A program made the position numbers and the translations under genes. Shown in pieces: positions 40,928 to 49,204 of a stretch of DNA of 64,000 nt. Positions within the stretch are counted from its first letter, which is position 1; each line of letters begins with the position of its first letter. The notes under the pieces were generated by a model. It searched no databases and was not told where the DNA came from. It saw only the letters and a list, made by a program, of their open reading frames with translations. The DNA is taken from positions 744,001 to 808,000 of the forward strand of contig NZ_RSEB01000003.1 in assembly GCF_003933745.1 (NCBI RefSeq), given 5' to 3'. The DNA comes from Glycomyces terrestris. GTDB taxonomy: Bacteria > Actinomycetota > Actinomycetes > Mycobacteriales > Micromonosporaceae.

Positions 40928-42349
40928 TCAGCCCGCCGAGGGGTAGGGCGTGAACCGGCTGTGCCGGTCGGTGACCTCCAGCGGCGCGCCGATCGCCGGG
41001 AACGCCCGCTGCGGGCAGCCCTTGCGGTCGCACACCTTGCAGCCGGGCCCGATCGGGGTGAGCATCGCCGGGTTCTGGAGGTCGAGGCCGTCGGCGTACA
41101 CGAGGCGGTGCGCATGGTGGAGGTCGCAGCCGAGGCCGATCGCGAACGTCTTCGCGGGCGTCCCGAAGCCCCCGTACCGGCGCGTCACGGTGCGGGCGAC
41201 CCACAGGTAGGAGCGGCCGTCGGGCATCTGCGCGAGCTGGGTGCGGATCTCGCCGGGGTTCGCGAACGCCTCGTAGACGTCCCACAGCGGGCAGGTGCCG
41301 CCGACGCGCGAGAAGTGGAAGTCGGTGGCGGACTGGCGCTTCGAGATGTTCCCGGCCCGGTCGACGCGCACGAAGAAGAACGGGACGCCGCGCGCGCCGG
41401 GCCGCTGGAGCGTCGAGAGCCGGTGCGCGACCGTCTCGAAGCCGACGCGGAAGCGCCGCCCGAGGAGGTCGATGTCGTAGCGCAGCTCCTCGGCCGCGCG
41501 CAGGAACGGTCCATAGGGGAGGATGAGGGCGCCGGCGAAGTAGTTCGCCAGGCCGATGCGCGCCAGCCCGCGCGCCTCGTCGCCCGAGAGGTCCGCCGCG
41601 TCGACCTCGGCCCGGATCAGGTCGTCGCATGCCGCCAGCGCCAGGTGCGTGGCGAGCTGGAACGCCCGCTGTCCGGGGCTCAGGAGCGGCGAGACGCGCA
41701 GCACCCGCGCCTCGGGGTCGAAGCGGCGCTTCACCCGGTTCGCCTCGCCCGCTTCGAGGTCGGTGACCACCGTCCCGTATTCGTCCCGCAGCAGCCGCGC
41801 GAGGCCGCCGGCGAGGTCGCCGCGTTCGAGCGCGCCCTCCAGGCCCGCGCCCTCGTACATGCGCTCGGCGGCCTCGTCGAGCGCGGCCACGTGGTTCCGC
41901 TTGGCGTAGAACAGGTCCCGGACCTCCTCGTGCGCGGTCGGGGAGCCGCCGTCGTCGAGGGTCGCGCTCATCGCCGCGTTGCGTTCGAGCAGGTGCCGGT
42001 GGCGCCGGTGCAGGTCCACGACGTACCGCGCCAGCTCCGGCATCGACTCGGCCAGCTCGCGCGCCTCGGCGTCCGAGACCCGGTCGGCGTGCGCGGTGTC
42101 GGCCAGGGCGTCCCGCAGCTGCGCCGTCAACCGGTCGCTCTCGGAGGCCGAGAACCGCTGCACGTCCACGTCGTACACCTCGGCGAGCCGCAGCAGCACC
42201 GGCCCGGTGATCGGCCGCTGGTTCGACTCCATCTGGTTGACGTAGCTCGTCGAGATCCCGAGCGCCTGCGCCAGCGCGGCCTGCGTCAGCCCCTGCTCCT
42301 CCCGGAACCGGCGCAGCCGCAGCCCGGCCTTCGCCTTCCTCAACGCCAT
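40928..42349 (-). CDS. prpR: PrpR/RamB-type short-chain fatty acyl regulator (ScfR family)
   Basis: 473-aa regulator: an XRE HTH (about 12-60, GLTQAALAQALGISTSYVNQME) followed by the ScfR region and a C-terminal zinc/Fe-S-like domain with cysteines in GGTCPLWD, GLGCDL and GPGCKVCDRKGCPQ. In mycobacteria PrpR carries a 4Fe-4S cluster, binds short-chain acyl-CoA and activates the methylcitrate cycle. It is divergent from prpDBC, its expected target. ATG 42349 (AAAGG upstream) is preferred over GTG 42355. Confidence 0.9.
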   Translation of the reverse strand: MALRKAKAGLRLRRFREEQGLTQAALAQALGISTSYVNQMESNQRPITGPVLLRLAEVYDVDVQRFSASESDRLTAQLRDALADTAHADRVSDAEARELAESMPELARYVVDLHRRHRHLLERNAAMSATLDDGGSPTAHEEVRDLFYAKRNHVAALDEAAERMYEGAGLEGALERGDLAGGLARLLRDEYGTVVTDLEAGEANRVKRRFDPEARVLRVSPLLSPGQRAFQLATHLALAACDDLIRAEVDAADLSGDEARGLARIGLANYFAGALILPYGPFLRAAEELRYDIDLLGRRFRVGFETVAHRLSTLQRPGARGVPFFFVRVDRAGNISKRQSATDFHFSRVGGTCPLWDVYEAFANPGEIRTQLAQMPDGRSYLWVARTVTRRYGGFGTPAKTFAIGLGCDLHHAHRLVYADGLDLQNPAMLTPIGPGCKVCDRKGCPQRAFPAIGAPLEVTDRHSRFTPYPSAG

Positions 42350-42360
42350 GACCACGGCCT

Positions 42361-42452
42361 TTCACAGAGTTCACAAACCGGCCCGGAAAATTCCACAAGA
42401 AACCACATTTACAGCTGTTTCAACGGGTCTCCGGGGTGTACATACTGTGAAA
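42361..42452. promoter_or_regulatory. prpR-prpD divergent promoter with TTCACA-type half-sites
   Basis: TTCACA at 42361 and 42370, TTCCACA at 42391 and, on the other strand, TTTCACA at 42446-42452. These repeated half-sites are candidate PrpR sites; CATACT near 42441 may be the prpD -10. Confidence 0.45.
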
Positions 42453-42485
42453 CATACCCGTCCGCCGCACTGCCAGGAGCCCTGA

Positions 42486-44003
42486 GTGATCACCCACCGC
42501 GTCCGCGCCCACGCCTCCCGCGAGGACCTGCCCCGCGAGGCGCAGCTCGCCTGGAAGCTCGCCGCCGCCGCGGTGGACCCGGTGCCGGTGGAGCGCGACG
42601 TCGCCGAGATGATCGGCAACCGCGTCATCGACAACGCCGCCGTCGCCGCCGCGTCCCTGGCGCGCGGCCCGGTGGCGGCCGCGCGGGCCCAGGCGCTCGC
42701 GCACCCCTACTCGCCCGGCGCGGCCGTCTTCGGAGTGGCACAGCACGGGGCGGCCGCGCCGGTGCGGTCCTCGCCGGAGTGGGCCGCGTGGGCGAACGGC
42801 GTCGCCGTGCGCGAGCTCGACTTCCACGACACGTTCCTCGCCGCCGACTACTCGCACCCCGGCGACAACATCCCGCCCGTGCTCGCGGTCGCCCAGCACC
42901 GCGGCCTCGACGGCCGCGCCCTGGTGCGCGGCATCGCGGCCGCGTACGAGGTCCAGGTGGACCTGGTGCGCGGGATCTGCCTGCACGAGCACCGGATCGA
43001 CCACATCGCGCACCTCGGCCCCTCGGCCGCGGCCGGCATCGGCGCGCTCATGGACCTGCCCGTGGACGTCGTCTACCAGGCGATCGGGCAGGCGCTGCAC
43101 ACCACGACCGCGACCCGGCAGTCCCGCAAGGGCGCGATCTCGTCCTGGAAGGCGTACGCGCCGGCGTTCGCGGGCAAGGCCGCCGTCGAGGCCGTCGACC
43201 GGGCGATGCGCGGCGAGGGCGCCCCGTCCCCGATCTACGAGGGCGAGGACGGCGTCATCGCGCGGCTCCTCTCCGGGCCCGAGGCGGTGTACGAGGTGCC
43301 GCTGCCCGGCCGCGGGGAGCCCAAGCGGGCCGTCCTCGACACGTACACCAAGGAGCACTCCGCGGAGTACCAGTCGCAGGCGCTCATCGACCTGGCCCGC
43401 CGCATGGCGCCGCGGGTCGGCGACCTGTCGCGGGTGCGCGAGGTCGTCATCCGCACCAGCCACCACACGCACCACGTGATCGGCTCGGGCGCGGGGGACC
43501 TGCAGAAGACCGACCCGGACGCGAGCCGCGAGACCCTCGACCACTCGATCATGTACATCTTCGCGGTGGCCCTGGAGGACCGCGCCTGGCACCACGAGCG
43601 GTCCTACACTCCCGAACGCGCGCACCGGCCTTCGACCGTGGCGCTGTGGCGGAAGGTCCGCACCGTCGAGGACCCCGAGTGGACCGCCCGCTACCACGAC
43701 CCCGACCCCGCGAAGCGGGCCTTCGGCGGCCGCGTCGAGATCGTCCTCGACGACGGCACCGTGGTCGCCGACGAGCTCGCGGTCGCCGACGCGCACCCGG
43801 CCGGGGCGCGCCCGTTCGGCCGCGAGCAGTACATCGCGAAGTTCCGGACCCTCGCCGACGGCGTGATCGCCGCGGCCGAGCAGGACCGGTTCCTGGACCT
43901 GGCCTGCCGCCTGGAGTCGCTCGACGCGACCGGCGTGCGGGCCCTGCACCTGGCCGCGCCCGCGGGGGCGCTGGCCGAACCGACCGCGAAGGGGCTGTTC
44001 TGA
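42486..44003 (+). CDS. prpD: 2-methylcitrate dehydratase
   Basis: 505-aa MmgE/PrpD-family enzyme dehydrating 2-methylcitrate to 2-methyl-cis-aconitate. Family signatures include [14 protein letters not shown] (about 103-116), HPGDNIPP (about 123-130) and the [13 protein letters not shown] block (about 215-227). GTG 42486 has AGGAG upstream. First gene of the propionate catabolic operon; its stop overlaps the prpB start by one base (TGATG). Confidence 0.93.
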   Translation: MITHRVRAHASREDLPREAQLAWKLAAAAVDPVPVERDVAEMIGNRVIDNAAVAAASLARGPVAAARAQALAHPYSPGAAVFGVAQHGAAAPVRSSPEWAAWANGVAVRELDFHDTFLAADYSHPGDNIPPVLAVAQHRGLDGRALVRGIAAAYEVQVDLVRGICLHEHRIDHIAHLGPSAAAGIGALMDLPVDVVYQAIGQALHTTTATRQSRKGAISSWKAYAPAFAGKAAVEAVDRAMRGEGAPSPIYEGEDGVIARLLSGPEAVYEVPLPGRGEPKRAVLDTYTKEHSAEYQSQALIDLARRMAPRVGDLSRVREVVIRTSHHTHHVIGSGAGDLQKTDPDASRETLDHSIMYIFAVALEDRAWHHERSYTPERAHRPSTVALWRKVRTVEDPEWTARYHDPDPAKRAFGGRVEIVLDDGTVVADELAVADAHPAGARPFGREQYIAKFRTLADGVIAAAEQDRFLDLACRLESLDATGVRALHLAAPAGALAEPTAKGLF

Positions 44004-44908
44004 TGCCGACTCCCGCCGAGAAGCGGCGCCGCCTGCGCGACGGGCTCGCCTCGGGCCGCCTGCTGCGGCTGCCGGGCGCGTTCTCGCCCTTGGCCGCGAA
44101 GGCGGTCGCCGACCACGGGTTCGACGGCGTGTACGTCTCCGGGGCGGCGCTCGCCGCGGACCTGGCGCTGCCGGACATCGGGTTGACGACGCTGACGGAG
44201 GTCGCGGGCCGGGGCGGGCAGATCGCGCGCGCCACGGACCTGCCGACGCTCGTCGACGCGGACACCGGGTTCGGCGAGGTGTCGAACGTGGCCCGCACGA
44301 TCCGGTCCTTCGAGGACGCCGGGCTCGCCGGCTGCCACCTGGAGGACCAGGTGAACCCGAAGCGCTGCGGGCACCTGGACGGGAAGTCGGTGGTGCCGGC
44401 GGCCGAGATGGTCCGCCGCGTCGCCGCCGCCGTCAAGGCCCGCACCGACCCGGACTTCGTCGTGTGCGCGCGCACCGACGCGCGCGCGATCGAGGGCCTG
44501 GACGCCGCGATCGACCGCGCGAAAGCCTATGTGGACGCCGGGGCGGACCTGGTGTTCCCGGAGGCGCTGCGCGACGAGGCCGAGTTCGCGGCCTTCCGCG
44601 CGGCGGTCGACGTCCCGCTGCTGGCGAACATGACCGAGTTCGGGACCTCCCCGAACCTCACCGCCCGGCAGCTCGAGGACCTGGGCTACAACGTCGTCAT
44701 CTGGCCCGTCTCGAGCCTGCGGGCCGCGATGGGCGCGGTCGACGAGCTGTTCGCGGCCTTGAAGACCGAAGGGACGCAGGCGTCCCTGCTCGGCCGGATG
44801 CAGACCCGCGCCCGGCTGTACGACCTGGTCGACTACGCCTCGTACAACGAGTTCGACCAGGAGCTGTTCGACTTCGCCGTTCCAGGCGAGCACGGGAGGG
44901 ACGCATGA
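44003..44908 (+). CDS. prpB: Methylisocitrate lyase
   Basis: 301-aa enzyme of the isocitrate lyase superfamily splitting 2-methylisocitrate into pyruvate and succinate. The catalytic signature KRCGH is at about residues 118-122, and DADTGFGE (about 83-90) holds metal-binding acids. Its ATG overlaps the prpD stop; its stop overlaps the prpC ATG. Final reactions detoxify propionyl-CoA from odd-chain fatty acids, branched amino acids or cholesterol-like substrates. Confidence 0.94.
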   Translation: MPTPAEKRRRLRDGLASGRLLRLPGAFSPLAAKAVADHGFDGVYVSGAALAADLALPDIGLTTLTEVAGRGGQIARATDLPTLVDADTGFGEVSNVARTIRSFEDAGLAGCHLEDQVNPKRCGHLDGKSVVPAAEMVRRVAAAVKARTDPDFVVCARTDARAIEGLDAAIDRAKAYVDAGADLVFPEALRDEAEFAAFRAAVDVPLLANMTEFGTSPNLTARQLEDLGYNVVIWPVSSLRAAMGAVDELFAALKTEGTQASLLGRMQTRARLYDLVDYASYNEFDQELFDFAVPGEHGRDA

Positions 44909-46023
44909 GCGCCGACATCCGCAAGGGCCTGGCCGGAGTCGTCGCGGACACCACCGCGATCTCGGAGGTCGTCCCCGAGACCCTCTCGCTGACCTACCGG
45001 GGCTACCCGGTGCAGCAGCTGGCCGCGTCCCGCTCGTTCGAGGAGGTCGCGCACCTCATCTGGTACGGCGAGCTCCCCGACGCCGCGGCCCTGGCCGCCT
45101 TCACCGCCCGCGAGCGCGCCCAGCGGGAGGTGACCCGCTCGACGATCGGCGTCGTCGACCGCGTCCCCGACAACTGCCACCCGATGGACCTGCTGCGCAC
45201 CGCCGTGTCCTGCCTCGGCGCGGAGGACCCGAGCGAGGACGACAACCGGCGCGCGTCGAACCAGGCGAAGGCCGAGGCGCTGTTCGCGAAGCTCCCCACC
45301 GTGATCGCGCACGCCCACCGGCGCCGCCGCGGCCTGGCGCGCATCGCGCCCGACCCCGGCCTGGGCTGGTCGGCGAACTTCTTCCACATGTGCTTCGGCG
45401 AGGTCCCGGCCCCGGAGGTGCTGCGCTGCTTCGAGGTCTCGATGATCCTGTACGCCGAGCACTCCTTCAACGCCTCGACCTTCACCGCCCGCGTCGTCGC
45501 CTCCACCCTCTCCGACATGTACTCGGCCGTGACGGCCGCGGTCGGGGCGCTCAAGGGCCCGCTCCACGGCGGCGCGAACGAGGCCGTCATGAAGATGATG
45601 CTCGAGATCGCCGACCCCGACCGGGCCGGCGACTGGCTGCGGGCGCGCCTGGCCGCCAAGGAGAAGGTCATGGGCTTCGGGCACCGCGTCTACAAGGACG
45701 CCGACTCGCGCGTGCCGACCATGAAGGCCGCGCTCGTCGACATGGCGGCCCTCACCGGCGGGCGGAAGTGGGTGCGGATGTACGAGGAGCTGGAGCGGGC
45801 CATGCTGGAGGCCAAGGGCATCCACCCGAACCTCGACTTCCCGGCCGGGCCCGCGTACTACCTCATGGGCTTCGACATCCCCATGTTCACGCCGCTGTTC
45901 GTCATGTCGCGCGTCACCGGCTGGACCGCGCACATCATCGAGCAGCTCGACGCGAACGCGCTCATCCGGCCGCTCTCGGCCTACACCGGGCCGAGCGAGC
46001 GCCCCGTCCCCGCCGCCGCCTGA
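44905..46023 (+). CDS. prpC: 2-methylcitrate synthase
   Basis: 372-aa citrate synthase-family enzyme condensing propionyl-CoA with oxaloacetate. Catalytic residues sit in the typical blocks: AEHSFNASTFTAR (His, about 190), GGANEAV (about 230) and MGFGHRVYK (about 257-265), and Asp in DFPAGP (about 312). ATG 44905 overlaps the prpB stop by 4 nt. Operon order prpD-prpB-prpC, divergent from prpR. Confidence 0.94.
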   Translation: MSADIRKGLAGVVADTTAISEVVPETLSLTYRGYPVQQLAASRSFEEVAHLIWYGELPDAAALAAFTARERAQREVTRSTIGVVDRVPDNCHPMDLLRTAVSCLGAEDPSEDDNRRASNQAKAEALFAKLPTVIAHAHRRRRGLARIAPDPGLGWSANFFHMCFGEVPAPEVLRCFEVSMILYAEHSFNASTFTARVVASTLSDMYSAVTAAVGALKGPLHGGANEAVMKMMLEIADPDRAGDWLRARLAAKEKVMGFGHRVYKDADSRVPTMKAALVDMAALTGGRKWVRMYEELERAMLEAKGIHPNLDFPAGPAYYLMGFDIPMFTPLFVMSRVTGWTAHIIEQLDANALIRPLSAYTGPSERPVPAAA

Positions 46024-46034
46024 AAAGCGCACGA

Positions 46035-46058
46035 CCGCACCCCCGGTCGGGGGTGCGG
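46035..46058 (+). terminator. Terminator of the prp operon
   Basis: Perfect 10-bp stem CCGCACCCCC / GGGGGTGCGG with loop GGTC, 12 nt after the prpC stop. Confidence 0.85.
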
Positions 46059-46173
46059 CCGCCCGCATATCGGACCACTCCGGTGCGGGCCCGGCCGTCA
46101 CCTGCCCGCGGACGTGCTGCGGGTGGCGACCCGGCCGGGCCGCGAGACCGCCCGGGCCGGGCGCACGAAATAA

Positions 46174-46221
46174 GCAACACTGAGCCCTTGCGCTTAGTGT
46201 CCGGCCGCGCAATACTTAGCC
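46174..46221. promoter_or_regulatory. Operator of the ArsR-SRPBCC operon
   Basis: Direct repeats GCAACACTGAGCC (46174-46186) and GCAATACTTAGCC (46209-46221) with an inverted CTTAGTGT (46193-46200) between them. The second repeat includes the -10 TACTTA. This is likely where the ArsR protein represses its own leaderless promoter. Confidence 0.55.
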
Positions 46222-46223
46222 TT

Positions 46224-46559
46224 ATGGCACACTATTCGGAGGCGCTCGACGGCGTGTTCACCGCGCTCGCCGACCCCACCCGTCGCGAGGTGGTCCGCCG
46301 CCTCGGGCGCGGGCCGATGAGCGTCGGCGACCTCGCCCGCGGGTTCCCGATGACCCTTCCCTCCTTCATGAAGCACGTGCGGACCCTGGAGGCGAACGGC
46401 CTCATCCGCACCGCGAAGGCCGGCCGGGTGCGCACCTGCGCGCTCCGGCGCGAACGGCTCGCGCTCGTCGACGACTGGCTCGCCGAGCAGCGGCGGGTCT
46501 GGGAGGCGCGCACCGACCGGCTGGAGCAGTTCGTCACCGATCCCGAGGAGCAGCAATGA
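46224..46559 (+). CDS. ArsR-family winged-helix regulator
   Basis: 111-aa ArsR/SmtB-type repressor: FTALADPTRREVVRRLGRG (about 12-30) and the recognition helix LPSFMKHVRTLEANGLI (about 45-61). Metal cysteines of classical ArsR proteins are absent, so it belongs to the SRPBCC-linked group. ATG 46224 is 5 nt after TACTTA, probably leaderless. The stop overlaps the SRPBCC start by ATGA. Confidence 0.88.
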   Translation: MAHYSEALDGVFTALADPTRREVVRRLGRGPMSVGDLARGFPMTLPSFMKHVRTLEANGLIRTAKAGRVRTCALRRERLALVDDWLAEQRRVWEARTDRLEQFVTDPEEQQ

Positions 46560-47029
46560 ATCCCGAACTCGACCTCGTCGTCGAACGCGTCATCCGCGCC
46601 CCGCGCGACGTCGTCTGGCGCGCCTGGACCGACCCGGCCCGCTTCGAGCAGTGGTGGCTCCCGGCCCCCATGGTCATGCGCGTCGAGCGCTTCGAGGCCG
46701 CGCCCGGGGGCCCCATGGTCACCAGCATGAGCGAGGACGGCGAGACCTACGTCCCGCACATGGACGCCGTGTTCCTGGTCGTGGAGGAGGGCGAGCGCAT
46801 CGTCTTCACCAACGCCCTCGACAGCGCCTGGCGCCCCGCCGACCCGCAGCCGGTCGCCCTCACCGCGGAGATCACGCTCGCCGACGCGCCCGAGGGCACC
46901 GAGTACCGCGCCCTGGTGCGCCACGGCGACCGCGCCGCCCGCGACCGGCACGAGGAGCTCGGCTTCCACGAGGGCTGGGGCGCCGTCGCCGACCAGCTCG
47001 CCGCGCTCGCCGAGAAGGAGTCCGCCTAG
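46556..47029 (+). CDS. SRPBCC (AHSA1-like) domain protein
   Basis: 157-aa START/Bet v1-fold protein of the AHSA1 group: VIRAPRDVVWRAWTDPARFEQWW (about 11-33), then FHEGWGAVADQLAAL at the end. It is always co-transcribed with an ArsR regulator in this arrangement; ligand unknown. Confidence 0.87.
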   Translation: MNPELDLVVERVIRAPRDVVWRAWTDPARFEQWWLPAPMVMRVERFEAAPGGPMVTSMSEDGETYVPHMDAVFLVVEEGERIVFTNALDSAWRPADPQPVALTAEITLADAPEGTEYRALVRHGDRAARDRHEELGFHEGWGAVADQLAALAEKESA

Positions 47030-47098
47030 GCCCAGTGTCGCGGCCGTTTACCGCTGCGACCTGCGGGTACACCCCGGCGAGAGAAAGGGGTCACCCGC

Positions 47099-47995
47099 AT
47101 GCCGTCAGTTACGGTCGAGGGCCGCGACATCACCGTCTCCCGGCTCGACAAGGAGCTCTTCCCCGCCGACCACGTGACCAAGGGCGACGTCATCGACCAC
47201 TACCGCGCCGTCGCCGACGCCATGGTCCCGCACCTGGCCGGCCGCCCGCTCACCATGCGGCGCTTCCCCGACGGGATCGGCGAGGGCGGCTTCTTCCAGA
47301 AGGACGCCTCCGACTACTTCCCCGACTGGATCCGCACCACCGCGGTCGAGGGCCGCGGCGACTCCGGCACCGTCGACTACGTCCTCTGCGACGACGCCGC
47401 CACCCTCGTCTACCTCGCGAACCAGGCCACCGTCGAGTTCCACGTGTGGCTCTCCACCCTCGACGACCTCGAGCGCCCCGACCGGCTCGTCATCGACATC
47501 GACCCGCCCGACGGCACCGACACCGCCGTCCTCCACAAGGTCGCCCGCCGCCTGCGCGACGTCTACACCGAGATCGGCCTGACCCCGTTCACGCAGGCCA
47601 CCGGCGGCCGCGGCTACCACGTGGCGGCCCCGCTCGACCGCACCGCCGACTTCGCGACCGCGCGCGAACTCGCGCTCGCGATCGCCGACCGGCTCGCCGC
47701 CGAGGACCCGGACCTGCTCACCACCGCGCAGCGCAAGAACCGGCGCGGCGACCGGATCTTCCTGGACGTCAACCGGAACGGCTTCGGGCAGACGTTCGTC
47801 GCCCCGTACTCGCTGCGCGCCCGCGCCGGCGCGGCCGTCGCCACCCCGCTCGACTGGGACGAGCTCGGCCGCTCGACGCCGGACCGCTACTCGACCGACC
47901 GCGTCCGCCGCCGCCTCGTCCGCAAGTCCGACCCGTGGGCCGCGATGGACGACCACGCCGCGTCCGCGGAGGAGGCCCTGGGGCGCCTGGGCTGA
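47099..47995 (+). CDS. LigD polymerase-domain protein (NHEJ primase/polymerase)
   Basis: 298-aa stand-alone polymerase domain of the archaeo-eukaryotic primase superfamily. Catalytic acids are in VIDIDPPDG (about 138-146), the TGGRGYHV motif (about 167-174) and the terminal FLDVNRN (about 220-226). It extends primers and fills gaps in double-strand break repair, normally fused to the LigD ligase; no ligase or ku gene is in the window. ATG 47099 has GAAAGGGG upstream. Confidence 0.87.
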   Translation: MPSVTVEGRDITVSRLDKELFPADHVTKGDVIDHYRAVADAMVPHLAGRPLTMRRFPDGIGEGGFFQKDASDYFPDWIRTTAVEGRGDSGTVDYVLCDDAATLVYLANQATVEFHVWLSTLDDLERPDRLVIDIDPPDGTDTAVLHKVARRLRDVYTEIGLTPFTQATGGRGYHVAAPLDRTADFATARELALAIADRLAAEDPDLLTTAQRKNRRGDRIFLDVNRNGFGQTFVAPYSLRARAGAAVATPLDWDELGRSTPDRYSTDRVRRRLVRKSDPWAAMDDHAASAEEALGRLG

Positions 47996-48071
47996 GCCCT
48001 TGGGCCCCTTGGACCCCGCTTCGATCCGGACGCGGACGGCGTCCCCGGCCGCTGCGCGGCGCAAGCACAGG

Positions 48072-48111
48072 GACCGGCGGCGGCGCGCCACCAGAGGCGC
48101 CGCCGCCGGTC
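48072..48111. terminator. Bidirectional terminator
   Basis: 15-bp stem GACCGGCGGCGGCGC / GCGCCGCCGCCGGTC with a 10-nt loop, between convergent LigD-Pol and SDR genes. Confidence 0.85.
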
Positions 48112-48126
48112 GTCTCGAAAGACCGG

Positions 48127-48972
48127 TCAGCCCGGCATCGTCTCGCCGCCGAGCGGGGCGAGCACCTCGCCGCTGTAGTACGACGAGAGCCGGTTCGACG
48201 CGAAGAACACGAATGACGGCGCGATCTCGTCGGGCTCGGCCGTGCGCCCCATCGGGGTCTGCTCGCCGAACTTCTCGACGTGCTCCTCCGGGAGCGTCGA
48301 GGGGATCAGCGGCGTCCACACCGGACCGGGCGCGACGCAGTTGACGCGGATCTTCCGGTCCGCGAGCGCCTGCGCCATCGAGTACGTCCAGGCGATGACC
48401 GCGCCCTTCGTCGCCGAGTAGTCGATGAGGGTCTTGTTGCCGCGCAGGCCGTTCACCGACGCGGTGTTGATGATCGAGTCGCCCTCGCCGAGGTGCGCGA
48501 GCGCCGCCGCCGTCACCCGGAAGTAGCTGTGAATGTTCACGTCGAACGTGCGCACCCACTGCTCGTCGGTGATCTCCTCGGGCCGGTCCACCGGCTGCTG
48601 GGTCGCGATGTTGTTCACCAGCAGGTCGATCCCGCCGAGCGCCTCGACGGTGCCGTCCACGGCCTTCTGGCACTGCTCGGCCGACCCGAGGTCGCCCGGG
48701 AGCAGCGCGCACTTGCGCCCCTCGGCCTCGACGAGCTTCGCGGTCTGCTCCGCGTCGTCGTGCTCCGACAGGTACGCGATCGCGACGTCGGCGCCCTCCT
48801 TCGCGAACGCGACCGCCACGGCCCGCCCGATCCCGGAGTCGCCGCCGGTGACGAGCGCCTTGCGGTCCTTCAGGAGCCCGCGGCCCTCGTAGCCCTCCAT
48901 CGAGTCCCGCGGCCGCGGCCGCATCTCGTCGGTCCGCCCGGGCGGTTGCTGCTGCTGCGCCGGCTTGCCCAT
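48127..48972 (-). CDS. SDR-family oxidoreductase (YghA/YhdG-like)
   Basis: 281-aa short-chain dehydrogenase of the general-stress type with an N-terminal Gln/Pro-rich tail (residues 1-35). GGDSGIG (about 43-49), NNIATQQP (about 120-127), Ser in NTASVNG, and YSATK (about 185-189) give the cofactor and catalytic sites. ATG 48972 was chosen over the ORF start because a GGGG-rich site precedes it and homologues start at MGKPAQ. Substrate unknown, probably sugar or aldehyde. Confidence 0.88.
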   Translation of the reverse strand: MGKPAQQQQPPGRTDEMRPRPRDSMEGYEGRGLLKDRKALVTGGDSGIGRAVAVAFAKEGADVAIAYLSEHDDAEQTAKLVEAEGRKCALLPGDLGSAEQCQKAVDGTVEALGGIDLLVNNIATQQPVDRPEEITDEQWVRTFDVNIHSYFRVTAAALAHLGEGDSIINTASVNGLRGNKTLIDYSATKGAVIAWTYSMAQALADRKIRVNCVAPGPVWTPLIPSTLPEEHVEKFGEQTPMGRTAEPDEIAPSFVFFASNRLSSYYSGEVLAPLGGETMPG

Positions 48973-49114
48973 GGTGCCGTTCCCCCTCACGTGGCTGCGG
49001 CCCCGCGGCGGCGGGGCCCTGGGACGCAGGAGGTACCCGTGACGGCCGCGCCTAACCGCCGGTCCGGTGCAGCCGCAGGTCAGGGCCGTGCGGCCGAGAG
49101 ATCCCCGAGATTGT

Positions 49115-49126
49115 GCAATCGGTTGC
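49115..49126. promoter_or_regulatory. LacI-type operator upstream of pectate lyase
   Basis: GCAATCGGTTGC matches the GCAANCGNTTGC pattern of LacI-family regulators, 10 nt upstream of the -35. Confidence 0.6.
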
Positions 49127-49135
49127 CCAAAATCC

Positions 49136-49165
49136 TTGATTTTCGGAAAGGGCTTTCCCTAGACT
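49136..49165 (+). promoter_or_regulatory. Pectate lyase promoter
   Basis: TTGATT (49136-49141), 18-nt spacer, TAGACT (49160-49165); about 40 nt leader before an AGGAG ribosome-binding site. Confidence 0.6.
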
Positions 49166-49204
49166 CATTGAAACATGTCAATTCCTACCCCTTAGGAGCC
49201 GGCG

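Noticed and set aside
40961-44002. Upstream part of the open frame that contains prpB
   Set aside because: It only extends the prpB frame backwards through prpR and prpD; the true start is the ATG overlapping the prpD stop.
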